A stretch of 19,319 nt of DNA, taken from NCBI GenBank assembly GCA_937877075.1, contig CALEGD010000115.1, positions 1 through 19,319 of the forward strand. Reading direction: 5' to 3'. Positions 7,239 through 14,871 of the stretch are shown piece by piece. Within the stretch, counting starts at the first letter, position 1, and every line of letters begins with the position of its first letter. The notes below the pieces were generated by a model. That model saw nothing but the letters and a program-made list of their open reading frames with translations. It was not told where the DNA came from and did not search any database. The translations under genes were made by a program, and so were the position numbers. Source of the stretch: an uncultured Acholeplasmatales bacterium (GTDB lineage: Bacteria > Bacillota_I > Bacilli_A > ML615J-28 > CAG-698).

Positions 7239-7943
7239 CTAATAGATAATAAGATCTTTTATTTTGTCTTTTCTTAAATACATTTGGAGAAACCAAGAAT
7301 ACTTAATATTCAAACCATTATTAGGACAATGGAAATAGCAGCTTAAACATCTAATACATTTGTTATTAACTACTCCGTAATTTATAGAATTTGTAGGACA
7401 GTATTTATTGCAGAGATTACAAATAATACAATTATCGGTTTTTGTTAATTTTAGGCCATTTCTGCTTCTTAAATTAGGAAAAATATTTGAGAGAGGGTTT
7501 TTATGTAATTTTGGGAACTTTATTTTCTCTGTAATTTTATTATTTATTCTCTCAAATAAACAATTTAATTTATTATAATCTGAAAAGTAATTTCCAACTT
7601 TATAGGTATGTTTTGTAGGTATATAAGCTCCTCCTATTGCTGTGCCATTAAGAAGCTTCAATGCTTCATACATTACATTACCCATATTCATTCTTCCATA
7701 TGTTATAAGTAAGAGAAAATATTTTGATTTTAGTTTTTTCAAAATATCTATTACCGGGTTAGGGATATTTTGAGAATAGACAGGAAAACATATAACAATA
7801 TATTCGTAATATTTTGAATAATCAAAATTATTTTGATTTTTGAAACTAGTCAGGTCAATTAAAGGTGATTTAAGATAATCAGCAGCATATTCAGATATCT
7901 TTTTTGTACCACCTGTTGGAGAAAAACAAACTACAAGATTCAT
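7239..7943 (-). CDS. Flavodoxin-2[4Fe-4S] ferredoxin fusion (EFR1 type)
   Basis: A 234-residue electron-transfer protein. The N-terminal flavodoxin-like domain (about 1-145) has an FMN phosphate loop SPTGGTKK at 8-15. The C-terminal domain has two [4Fe-4S] motifs: C172, C175, C178 and C182 followed by P, and C196, C199, C202 and C206 followed by P. This domain order matches the EFR1-family ferredoxins of anaerobes, whose partners are mostly unknown. There is no signal or membrane segment, so it is cytosolic. The start overlaps the stop of the preceding PP-loop gene by one base (TAATG), so the two are translationally coupled. The likely role is to supply low-potential electrons, perhaps to that enzyme; this is inference from the pairing. 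Confidence 0.85.
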   Translation of the reverse strand: MNLVVCFSPTGGTKKISEYAADYLKSPLIDLTSFKNQNNFDYSKYYEYIVICFPVYSQNIPNPVIDILKKLKSKYFLLLITYGRMNMGNVMYEALKLLNGTAIGGAYIPTKHTYKVGNYFSDYNKLNCLFERINNKITEKIKFPKLHKNPLSNIFPNLRSRNGLKLTKTDNCIICNLCNKYCPTNSINYGVVNNKCIRCLSCYFHCPNNGLNIKYSWFLQMYLRKDKIKDLIIY

Positions 7944-9337
7944 TAATCTACACCTAAATAATCCTTCATAATCTTACATTCCGGAATTTCAGTCAATGAA
8001 AAACCTAGTACTTCTTCTAATTCATAAATTGCATCATCTTTACTGATGTTTTTATTTCTGCTTGCTAAGGATATTTCTAAGGCACTGAAGGGAATCATTT
8101 TACTTCTCATATGATAAAATCTTTGAAATTGGGTATATTCTTTACATTTTTCGATCTTACAGCTTGTATGAAGACCTTTGCCGGAATCATCTGGTCCTAC
8201 CCAACCACATTCTTTGATGATCAAATCCTTGACATTATTCCAATCATATATTCCTCCGGAAATATCATTTAAATCAATATGGACAAATCTTGGTATCTTG
8301 CCGGTCCAGGATGATCTTCTGATACTTCTCTTAAGTGGCTTTAAGATTGATTTTACTTCTTTAATCGAATTAACTACATTAGAGACTAATTTATTTTCAT
8401 ATCTAGAGATCTTTTTAAAGAGATTATCACCATATGCTAATTGTTTCATAGTTAAGAGGGTTTGCATTTGACCTTTCTTAAAAGGCGGCTTTAAGGTAAT
8501 AACTCTCCCGATATTTATTAATAAGTTTAAAAGTTTATTATTAGAAAAAGTATAAGCAACTTTAGGAGCCATATGGTTATAGTATAAACCAAGCATTTGA
8601 ACCGGTTCATTTCCGACTACAAAATATGGAACTTTATTCTCTACCAAATCTGGATAAAAGAGAATATATGCCAAAGAGGGGCAAGCACAGGTGTTTTCAT
8701 TTAAAGAATATAGTTTTTTGTAAATAATCTTCAAATCAACATCATTTATTTTCTTAATAATAAATTCTACATTCTCTAATCTCTTTTTCGCATTTTCAAC
8801 ACTTCTTCTTGCAGATTCAGACATAAATGGTATTTCCCATGTCATTGCTAGTACCTTCAATTTTAATACTTTTGATAAGTAATATAAAAGGTAGGTAGAA
8901 TCTTTTCCACCGGTATAAAATAATCCGACATCAAATCGGTTTTTTTTTGACTTTGGAATATCATTCATAATTGGGATGACGCTTTTTAAATCTCCTGCTA
9001 ATTCTTTTGTTTGACACATTGGGCATAAGCCTTCTTCATCGAATTCTAAACCAGGAATAATAAAATCATTTGCGACGCATTCCTTACAAAAATGAGCTTC
9101 TTTTAAAGATGTTGGTGTTCTTATTAGGTTTTCTTTTAAGACAATTTGTTTTCCGATCAATTTCTTTAATATTAATAATTCATCATTATTTAAATCCTTG
9201 GGTAGTTTTTGAATTAATATTCTTTGTTTATTTGTTAACCTTACTTTATTTTTAAATAAATCTTTCTTATTCCTAAGACCATAATATATCAAATAGTTCT
9301 TTTCAGGTCTCCAGCGGTTCTGGATAAAGTATTCCAT
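7943..9337 (-). CDS. PP-loop ATPase with zinc-ribbon, N-acetyl-sugar amidotransferase-like
   Basis: A 464-residue protein. Residues 1-80 are an extension I do not recognise. A four-cysteine ribbon follows (C84xxC87 and C105xxC108, around GLEFDEEGLCPMC). Then comes a PP-loop domain with the ATP-pyrophosphatase motif FYTGGKDSTYLL (motif 142-147). Ribbon plus PP-loop resembles WbpG/PseA/WbuX N-acetyl-sugar amidotransferases, which amidate nucleotide sugars. The C-terminal SLASRNKNISKDDAIYELEE also resembles that family's end. Extra cysteines C217/C219 (NTCACP) and C393/C398 (SCKIEKC) are notable, because PP-loop sulfur transferases such as TtcA/TtuA use such cysteines for an Fe-S cluster. No sugar pathway gene is nearby. 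The ATG has a strong AAGGGGG site. Substrate unknown; amidation or sulfur insertion are both open. Confidence 0.75.
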   Translation of the reverse strand: MEYFIQNRWRPEKNYLIYYGLRNKKDLFKNKVRLTNKQRILIQKLPKDLNNDELLILKKLIGKQIVLKENLIRTPTSLKEAHFCKECVANDFIIPGLEFDEEGLCPMCQTKELAGDLKSVIPIMNDIPKSKKNRFDVGLFYTGGKDSTYLLYYLSKVLKLKVLAMTWEIPFMSESARRSVENAKKRLENVEFIIKKINDVDLKIIYKKLYSLNENTCACPSLAYILFYPDLVENKVPYFVVGNEPVQMLGLYYNHMAPKVAYTFSNNKLLNLLINIGRVITLKPPFKKGQMQTLLTMKQLAYGDNLFKKISRYENKLVSNVVNSIKEVKSILKPLKRSIRRSSWTGKIPRFVHIDLNDISGGIYDWNNVKDLIIKECGWVGPDDSGKGLHTSCKIEKCKEYTQFQRFYHMRSKMIPFSALEISLASRNKNISKDDAIYELEEVLGFSLTEIPECKIMKDYLGVD

Positions 9338-9363
9338 TTTATTTCCCCCTTGTATCTAGATCA

Positions 9364-9369
9364 ATTATA
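9364..9369 (-). promoter_or_regulatory. Probable -10 box of the PP-loop/ferredoxin operon
   Basis: The - strand reads TATGATATAATTGATC, with an exact TATAAT about 27 nt before the PP-loop ATG. A good -35 box at 17 nt is not evident (the hexamer there is TTTCTT). Confidence 0.45.
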
Positions 9370-9446
9370 TCATAAAGATTGAATTGAAGAAACAACTTCA
9401 TCTTAATGATCAAGTCTCTGGATAAAACAACTCACCAAAGAAAATT

Positions 9447-9491
9447 ATGGAGAACTACCTACTTTTAAAAAGATAATCTCTTCAGGGAAGG
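9447..9491 (+). repeat. Dispersed intergenic element, copy E
   Basis: It reads ATGGAGAACTACC, then TTAAAAAGATAATCTCTTCAGG and GAAGG. Its left edge matches copy A and its right edge (CAGGGAAGG) matches copy C. Unlike the other intact copies it is not beside a stop codon but about 110 nt upstream of the PP-loop start codon. Confidence 0.65.
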
Positions 9492-9625
9492 AGTTTGGCT
9501 GCAATTCCAGATGCTCTACTCTCGTTTTTACGTAAAACTTAATCTTGTAATAATTAATTCAAAATCTTCAAGCACTATGTGTAATATTTGTTGGGGTTTA
9601 TTAACTATCAGGTTTCTTTCTATAT

Positions 9626-9646
9626 AAAAACCCCTGGTAAAGGGGT
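9626..9646 (-). terminator. Intrinsic terminator of the 12309-9710 genes
   Basis: On the - strand ACCCCT and AGGGGT flank a TTACC loop (arms 9641-9646 and 9630-9635) and are followed by a T run (A tract 9626-9630). It lies about 65 nt beyond the stop of the membrane repeat-like gene and downstream of element copy F. Confidence 0.85.
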
Positions 9647-9663
9647 CTATAAGTTTATTAGTT

Positions 9664-9705
9664 ATGAATTTACCTATTTATAAAAGATAATCTTCTTAGG
9701 AAAGC
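9664..9705 (+). repeat. Dispersed intergenic element, copy F
   Basis: It reads ATGAATTTACCTATTTA, then TAAAAGATAATCTTCTTAGG and AAAGC. It ends 4 nt from the stop of the - strand gene 9710-10501 and is antisense to it. A separate, better terminator follows about 20-40 nt further on, so the element is not the terminator here. Confidence 0.7.
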
Positions 9706-9709
9706 ATTA

Positions 9710-10501
9710 TCATACTTTGTTTTCTATTTTTTCAATAGTTTCTAAAAGTAGTTTTGCTTTTTTTGCAGCATTTAATTCTTTGCCGTTTTGTATGACTGAA
9801 ATTAATCTTTTTTTCGAAAGATCATAATCTTGCTTTTTATAAGCTATTACGCCAAGTAGATAGACAGAATTTACTACTGTCAATCTGGGGAAACGGCCAC
9901 GTAAAACTTCGTTATATTTATTTTCGGCAGCTTTCAAGAATATTCCTTCTTTTATAAAACATCTTGCTCTCATCAATTCAAAATTTGCTAGTATCTGAGA
10001 ACGGTATTTCGGAGAAATATCTTGTATCAGGAATTTACTTTGTTCAGCAAGAAACCTCATTCTTGAAAGATCATCGACTTCATCAAAATAATGAATCCAG
10101 GCTTTGTAATACCAAAAACGAATAAAAGGATTAAACTTTTCTTCCTCATCTACAAGTTCAAATAAAGTCTCATAGCTTTTATTAATTTGACCTGCATCTA
10201 TTAATACCAAAGCAGTCGAGATTTTATCCATTATTTTTGTATTCCTTGATAAGAAACGTTTTTTATTAAATTTCTGATATTCTTCTAGATATTTAAGTGG
10301 TTCAAGTTCATTGATATAGATGAAGGTTATTTCCATTAACTTCTTTTTTTCTGCTTTTCGAAAATATATATTTAGAATGAAATTAATGACAATTATAGTT
10401 AAATATACTTCAAACCAGACTTCGTCTAAAATTATTAAAATTAAGAAACCGATTGAAAGTATTAAGCTGAATAAATGAAAGATAAAACGTAGCTTATACA
10501 T
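9710..10501 (-). CDS. Membrane-anchored protein with helical-repeat-like C-terminal part
   Basis: An unrecognised protein of 263 residues. Two hydrophobic N-terminal helices (about 3-22 and 27-45) form a hairpin anchor ended by YFRKAEKKK. The rest (about 60-263) is soluble and helical, with aromatic/alanine spacing like degenerate TPR units (SYETLFELVDEEEKFNPFIR, EQSKFLIQD, ANFELMRARCFIKEGIFLKA, VNSVYLLGVIAYKKQDYDLS). No catalytic motif is seen; a scaffold or partner-binding role is a guess. The start at 10501 is preferred because GGTGAT lies 4 nt upstream; other ATGs at 10507 and 10513 are in frame. It overlaps the PHP-domain gene by 8 nt, so the two are coupled. Confidence 0.7.
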   Translation of the reverse strand: MYKLRFIFHLFSLILSIGFLILIILDEVWFEVYLTIIVINFILNIYFRKAEKKKLMEITFIYINELEPLKYLEEYQKFNKKRFLSRNTKIMDKISTALVLIDAGQINKSYETLFELVDEEEKFNPFIRFWYYKAWIHYFDEVDDLSRMRFLAEQSKFLIQDISPKYRSQILANFELMRARCFIKEGIFLKAAENKYNEVLRGRFPRLTVVNSVYLLGVIAYKKQDYDLSKKRLISVIQNGKELNAAKKAKLLLETIEKIENKV

Positions 10502-11288
10502 TTTCATCACCAAATAGACGATCAGTCATTTGGAGATTTAGTTTTTTTGAAAACTCTCTTGCTCTCTTGCAAGCTTTATCATCCATTTGTTTTAAGGCAT
10601 GATTGTCTTCATTAATCATAATAAGAGCCTCCGGGTATTCTTGAAGTAGCTTCCAAAATTCAATCCTGGGATAAATATAAACTTCTTCTCCGTCTTGATT
10701 GATGATTCTTTTTCTTCTGATTCCATTCACATTTATTTCTAAAAATACTTTTGTACGAATTGCTGCTTCAATAATTTTTCTGGCTACCTTTTCGGTAAAC
10801 TCATTCCAAGTTTGATAGCTGAAAAGATAAATGTCCGGATGAGCAAGGATTCGAAAATAACCGGTTTCTAAAGCCTCAATAACTGAATTCTGATAAGCCT
10901 CAATCATATCTTCGTTTAAATTATGATAAACATCAATGAAAGTACCCTCGTAAATAAGGTCATGTTGACCAAGTATTAAATAATCTAGGTCTTTTAATAA
11001 TTTTTCATAATGATGATGAAGATTAGAAAAATATTCAATTTCTAAACCTCGATAGATTTTAATGCGATCAGAGAAGTCAGCTTTAGCACGTTTGATATCA
11101 GGAAGGTAAATGTTATAAAAATCGTCCATCGTCATCCGATGATACCGGTAATTGTCCCATAAGGGTGCATGATCGCTAATCCCGATTTCATCATAACCAA
11201 GTTCTACTGCTCTTTTAATATAGTCATAAGGCAGCCCTTCCGCATGGCCACATAAATAAGTATGAGAATGATAGTTAGTTTTTGCCAT
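10494..11288 (-). CDS. PHP-domain phosphoesterase, histidinol-phosphatase (HisJ/HisK) type
   Basis: A 264-residue PHP-domain metalloenzyme. The metal-binding motifs in order are HSH at H7/H9 with H15, ISDHAPL (D39, H40), GLEIEY (E83), GQHD (H109), AHPD (H150) and EDNHA (D228, H230). This set and the length match histidinol-phosphate phosphatase of the HisJ/HisK type. No other histidine gene is present, so the true substrate may be another phosphomonoester. The start ATG lies within the end of the preceding Fic-like gene (14-nt overlap) with an AGGA site 9 nt upstream. The gene is the middle of a three-gene run downstream of parC. Confidence 0.85.
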   Translation of the reverse strand: MAKTNYHSHTYLCGHAEGLPYDYIKRAVELGYDEIGISDHAPLWDNYRYHRMTMDDFYNIYLPDIKRAKADFSDRIKIYRGLEIEYFSNLHHHYEKLLKDLDYLILGQHDLIYEGTFIDVYHNLNEDMIEAYQNSVIEALETGYFRILAHPDIYLFSYQTWNEFTEKVARKIIEAAIRTKVFLEINVNGIRRKRIINQDGEEVYIYPRIEFWKLLQEYPEALIMINEDNHALKQMDDKACKRAREFSKKLNLQMTDRLFGDENV

Positions 11289-12309
11289 ATATTTTTTCCT
11301 GAGTGATCCGAATCCATTTAGCGGATCTTCCTTTCCCTAATGGTTTAATCAATCCCTCGTCCCGCATTTTAATTAAGGTCCGGTTAATTGTTGAATCACT
11401 CACGAATGGATGCAAGTTTCTAATTTCATCTTTTGTGAAGATTTCCGGAAGCTTAGTTATAGTATTTTCAATATTATAACCTTTATTAAGATTTATATCA
11501 AACTCGTAATCTTTAATAATATCATAAGCTTTCTGATACCCCTTTAAAACTAAAGCCAACATAAAGCGAATAAAACCCATTGTTTGAGCAAATCCTTCTT
11601 TCCAATTAAAACTGGCGTTTTTTACTTCAGTTTGAAATTCTGAATAATTATTATAAAGAAGTTCAAAAAAACTGATATAACGGAAAGCTTCAAGATCTGA
11701 TTTTAAAATTAAAAGGAAAAGGAGAATCAACCCTGTTTCTTCATTCCTTTCTGTAAACGGGGAAATATTATAAAAATCAATATAATAGTTCAAATAAAGA
11801 GTTAGTTTCTCAAAGTTCTTCTTCTGAGAAATTTCTTCGATATGATTATTAACTTCATCAAGAAGCAATCTTTTGCTTCTTTTTGACTGACTCTTTAAAA
11901 CTGATTTCTTCTCCGTTTCTTCGAAAGTGAATTTAATTTCATGATAATGAGAGAAAAGGAAAGTGGCAATATCTAAAAGATCATTGCTTTGATGTCTAAA
12001 AGATCGATAATTGTTTTGGATCTTGCGGAGAATTTCCTTGATTCGAAAAAGAGTAGTTTCATCCTTAGTGCGGGGAGCAGAATTCTTAGTGATGATCAGT
12101 CGAGCTCGAGAATCGGTAATATTAAGTTTCATAATCTGAAAGAGAAAGAATGAATCCCTTTCAACCGTTGCCTCGACTATTCTGTTTAAATCACTTTTGA
12201 CTGTATCCGTAAAGAAAGAGTTCTTGCCGATCCAACGGTAGATATTAGTAAGCGATACTATTACATCACTCGGAATTATAAATCTGTCTATATTTAATAC
12301 GGTGCTCAT
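11275..12309 (-). CDS. Degenerate Fic-like protein with C-terminal winged helix
   Basis: A 344-residue protein. At about residue 183 the segment ISPFTERNEETGLILLFLLL aligns with the Fic motif HPFxxGNGRxGRL, but the catalytic His is Ser, GNGR is RNEE, and only PF, N and a G remain. AMP transfer is therefore unlikely. The C-terminus (about 288-335) looks like a winged helix (FTKDEIRNLHPFVSDSTINR, then TLIKMRDEGLIKPLGKGRS), a pairing known from full-length Fic proteins. It may act as a DNA-binding regulator. The ATG at 12309 is chosen because AGGAG lies 6 nt upstream; a TTG two codons earlier is unlikely. It lies 90 nt after parC and overlaps the PHP gene by 14 nt. Confidence 0.65.
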   Translation of the reverse strand: MSTVLNIDRFIIPSDVIVSLTNIYRWIGKNSFFTDTVKSDLNRIVEATVERDSFFLFQIMKLNITDSRARLIITKNSAPRTKDETTLFRIKEILRKIQNNYRSFRHQSNDLLDIATFLFSHYHEIKFTFEETEKKSVLKSQSKRSKRLLLDEVNNHIEEISQKKNFEKLTLYLNYYIDFYNISPFTERNEETGLILLFLLILKSDLEAFRYISFFELLYNNYSEFQTEVKNASFNWKEGFAQTMGFIRFMLALVLKGYQKAYDIIKDYEFDINLNKGYNIENTITKLPEIFTKDEIRNLHPFVSDSTINRTLIKMRDEGLIKPLGKGRSAKWIRITQEKIYGKN

Positions 12310-12341
12310 ATGCAACTCCTATTTGCGTTTAATAGAGTCTT

Positions 12342-12386
12342 AGTGAGGAATTATCCGTCTTTAAAAGATAATCTTCTCAGAAAGGC
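12342..12386 (+). repeat. Dispersed intergenic element, copy G
   Basis: The core AAAAGATAATCTTCTCAG is at 12363-12380, preceded by GTGAGGAATTATCCGTCTTT and followed by AAAGGC. It ends 13 nt from the parC stop, antisense to it. TGAG and CTCA at the edges can pair on the parC transcript. No separate terminator is seen between parC and the Fic-like gene, so read-through is possible. Confidence 0.75.
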
Positions 12387-12399
12387 TATTTTCAAAAAA

Positions 12400-14871
12400 T
12401 CAGAAATCATCATTATTTCTAGTAATTATTAATTTTTCAGCATTCCCGATATTCTTTTTAATTATTTTTTTACCGGATGGGGCAGTAGCACTACGTAATA
12501 ATGAGTAGTCGATTGCTTCATAGGCTTCGGAACCGAAGATATAGGCATCAAGGTTAATATTAGCATTTTTGCTATGAATAATTTCCGATGAAATTATTTC
12601 ATTATTACGATTTCTTGTCATCGGAACATATTGCTTGCCGACATTATTCTTATGCCCTTTTACAATCTCATCCGGCCGTAAACGTTTAATATTTCCTTTT
12701 TGGGATAATAAAATCAGTAAATCACGGCTGCTGACATAATGTCCGCCAACAACTCCGTCATTGGGACGGTTTTTCATTTCCAAGGCCTTAACGCCAAAAG
12801 AAGCCGGAGCCATAATGCTGATCTCTTCCGCATCATAACGATTAATATAACCGAATCTCGTGCAGACAACGACTTCGTCATCACCTTCTCGACTGATATC
12901 AACACTGACCAGTTCATCATCTTCCCGGATTTTAGTAGCTATTAAAGCCCGAGAATAACGGACGGCGTAAAGTGATTTTAAAGGGGTGCGTTTAATAAGA
13001 CCGCATTTGGTTGTAAAGAGTAAATACCTTTCTTCTTCGAAATCGGAAATCGGAACCGTATAGATAATCCTTTCTTTTGGATCAATCGATACCAAGGTAC
13101 TGATATTATAACCCATGTCTTTTAGTTTGACTTCCGGAATCTTTTGAATCGGCATAAAAACATAGTTTCCGAGATTGGTAAAGAGAAGCAAGGTGTCAAA
13201 GGATGAAACTTCATAACTGGCGATAATCGCATCGCCTTCTTTCAGCTTCATTTCCTCGTTGGCTTGAAAAGCTTTAGGTGTAATCCTTTTTAGGTAACCA
13301 TCATGAGTGACAATAATATGGAAGTCTTCTTTGGCAACAAGTTCGTGAAGTTCTACCTTAACATCATCAATTTTTTCTTCGATTATAGTTTTTCTCGGTG
13401 TTGAAAGAGCTTCGAGGGTCTTAGTTAATTCTTTTTTAATAACCTTTATCAAGGAAGCTTCATTAGATAGAATATCCGTCAGTTCATTAATCAACAAACC
13501 TAATTTATCCTTCTCTTCTTGAAGCTGAACAATATCGGTATTTGTAAGGCGATAAAGCTGCAACATTACGATGGCTTCTGCCTGAAGTTCGGTGAAATCA
13601 TAAGTTGCAACCAAGTTTTCGATGGCATCCCGTTTATTCTCGGAATTTCGGATTGTTTGAATTACGGAGTCGAGAATTGACACCATCGAAATCAAGCCTT
13701 CAACAATATGCAATCTTTTATTTGCGGAGGCAAGTTCATAATTGCTGCGATTAGTGATAATCTCTTTTTGATGGATAATATAATTATCCAACATCTCGTT
13801 TAAACCCATTAACATCGGACGTTTATTGGCAATCGCAACCATATTGAAATTATAATTCACTTGAAGATCGGTTGTTTTCAAAAAGAAATTCAAAATATAT
13901 TCCGCATTGGCATCTTTTCTTAAATCAATAACTATTCTTAAACCTTCACGATCGGTTTCGTCACGGATATCGAGAATGCCGTCAATATTCTTTTTCGGAT
14001 AGATTTCACTCATCCTTTTTACAAGATTTGCTTTATTGACATCATAAGGAAGTTCCGTAATAACAATTTGATTCATGTTCTTAGATTCAAGAATCTCACA
14101 TTTAGCTTTAATGATAATTTTACCGCGACCGGTTTCATAAGCTTTCCGAATTCCTCCGATTCCCTGGACGATTCCTCCAGTTGGAAAATCCGGCCCTTTT
14201 ACAATCTCCATTAAATCATCTAGTTTAACTCGTTTATGACTCAGTTTATAAATAGCGGCGCTAATAATCTCGGCTATATTATGTGGCGGTATTTCGGTTG
14301 CGTATCCGGCTGAAATACCGGAAGCTCCGTTTACTAAGAGATTCGGAAATTTTGCCGGGAGAACGACCGGTTCGTATTCCTCATCATCAAAATTGGGAAC
14401 AAAGCCCACCGTTCTTTTATTTAAGTCTTGGAGAAGGTATTCCGCATATTTTGATAATCTTGCTTCCGTATAACGCATTGCTGCGGCGGGGTCACCGTCG
14501 ACACTTCCGTTATTTCCGTGGATGTCAACTAATGGTAAGCGCATTTTAAAATCCTGCGATAATCTTACCAAAGCTTCATAAACCGATGTATCACCATGAG
14601 GGTGATATTTACCGATAACGTCTCCGACAATCCGAGCTGATTTTTTATACGGCTTGCTTGAGAAAAGGCCAAGTTTAAACATCGCATAAAGGATGCGTCT
14701 TTGAACGGGTTTTAGTCCATCTCTAACATCAGGGAGTGCCCGGTCTTGAATAATATATTTCGAATAACGGCCAAACCTTTCCCCGACTATTGAATCAAGG
14801 TTTTCGTCAATGATTTTCTCTACTAATGTTTTTATCTTATCAGATTTTTTCTTACTCTTTTTCTTACTCAT
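12400..14871 (-). CDS. parC: DNA topoisomerase IV subunit A
   Basis: An 823-residue type IIA topoisomerase breakage-reunion subunit, of normal length. The N-terminal winged-helix region contains ALPDVRDGLKPVQRRILYAM, the quinolone-region helix HPHGDTSVYEA (T95, E99) and the active-site tyrosine Y134 in AAAMRYTEARLS. The phrase HGNNGSVDGDPAAAMRYTEA is characteristic of ParC rather than GyrA. The C-terminal beta-pinwheel (about 500-800) has repeated VVVCTRFGYINRY- and LLILLSQKGNIKRL-type blades, without the GyrA-box QRRGGRG. The gene overlaps the parE stop by 8 nt (ATGAGTAA). Position 95 holds Thr where Ser is usual. ParC with ParE decatenates daughter chromosomes. It ends in TGA, read as stop. 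Confidence 0.95.
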   Translation of the reverse strand: MSKKKSKKKSDKIKTLVEKIIDENLDSIVGERFGRYSKYIIQDRALPDVRDGLKPVQRRILYAMFKLGLFSSKPYKKSARIVGDVIGKYHPHGDTSVYEALVRLSQDFKMRLPLVDIHGNNGSVDGDPAAAMRYTEARLSKYAEYLLQDLNKRTVGFVPNFDDEEYEPVVLPAKFPNLLVNGASGISAGYATEIPPHNIAEIISAAIYKLSHKRVKLDDLMEIVKGPDFPTGGIVQGIGGIRKAYETGRGKIIIKAKCEILESKNMNQIVITELPYDVNKANLVKRMSEIYPKKNIDGILDIRDETDREGLRIVIDLRKDANAEYILNFFLKTTDLQVNYNFNMVAIANKRPMLMGLNEMLDNYIIHQKEIITNRSNYELASANKRLHIVEGLISMVSILDSVIQTIRNSENKRDAIENLVATYDFTELQAEAIVMLQLYRLTNTDIVQLQEEKDKLGLLINELTDILSNEASLIKVIKKELTKTLEALSTPRKTIIEEKIDDVKVELHELVAKEDFHIIVTHDGYLKRITPKAFQANEEMKLKEGDAIIASYEVSSFDTLLLFTNLGNYVFMPIQKIPEVKLKDMGYNISTLVSIDPKERIIYTVPISDFEEERYLLFTTKCGLIKRTPLKSLYAVRYSRALIATKIREDDELVSVDISREGDDEVVVCTRFGYINRYDAEEISIMAPASFGVKALEMKNRPNDGVVGGHYVSSRDLLILLSQKGNIKRLRPDEIVKGHKNNVGKQYVPMTRNRNNEIISSEIIHSKNANINLDAYIFGSEAYEAIDYSLLRSATAPSGKKIIKKNIGNAEKLIITRNNDDF

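Larger units (their letters stand above)
9338..9709. other. 372-nt intergenic region
   Basis: It lies between the 3' end of the membrane repeat-like gene and the PP-loop operon, both on the - strand. It holds element copy F, a terminator, element copy E and the probable operon promoter. No tRNA, riboswitch or open frame worth calling is visible. A short palindrome TTTTACGTAAAA lies near 9527. Confidence 0.6.

Noticed and set aside
8178..8471. 97-codon + strand frame inside the PP-loop gene
   Set aside because: It is antisense to a gene with clear motifs and has no initiation signal.
12342..12440. Dispersed element copy G read as the start of a small protein (GTG AGG AAT TAT ...)
   Set aside because: It can be read in frame for about 30 codons, but the other copies break the frame at once and there is no consistent ribosome binding site; it is better treated as a non-coding repeat.
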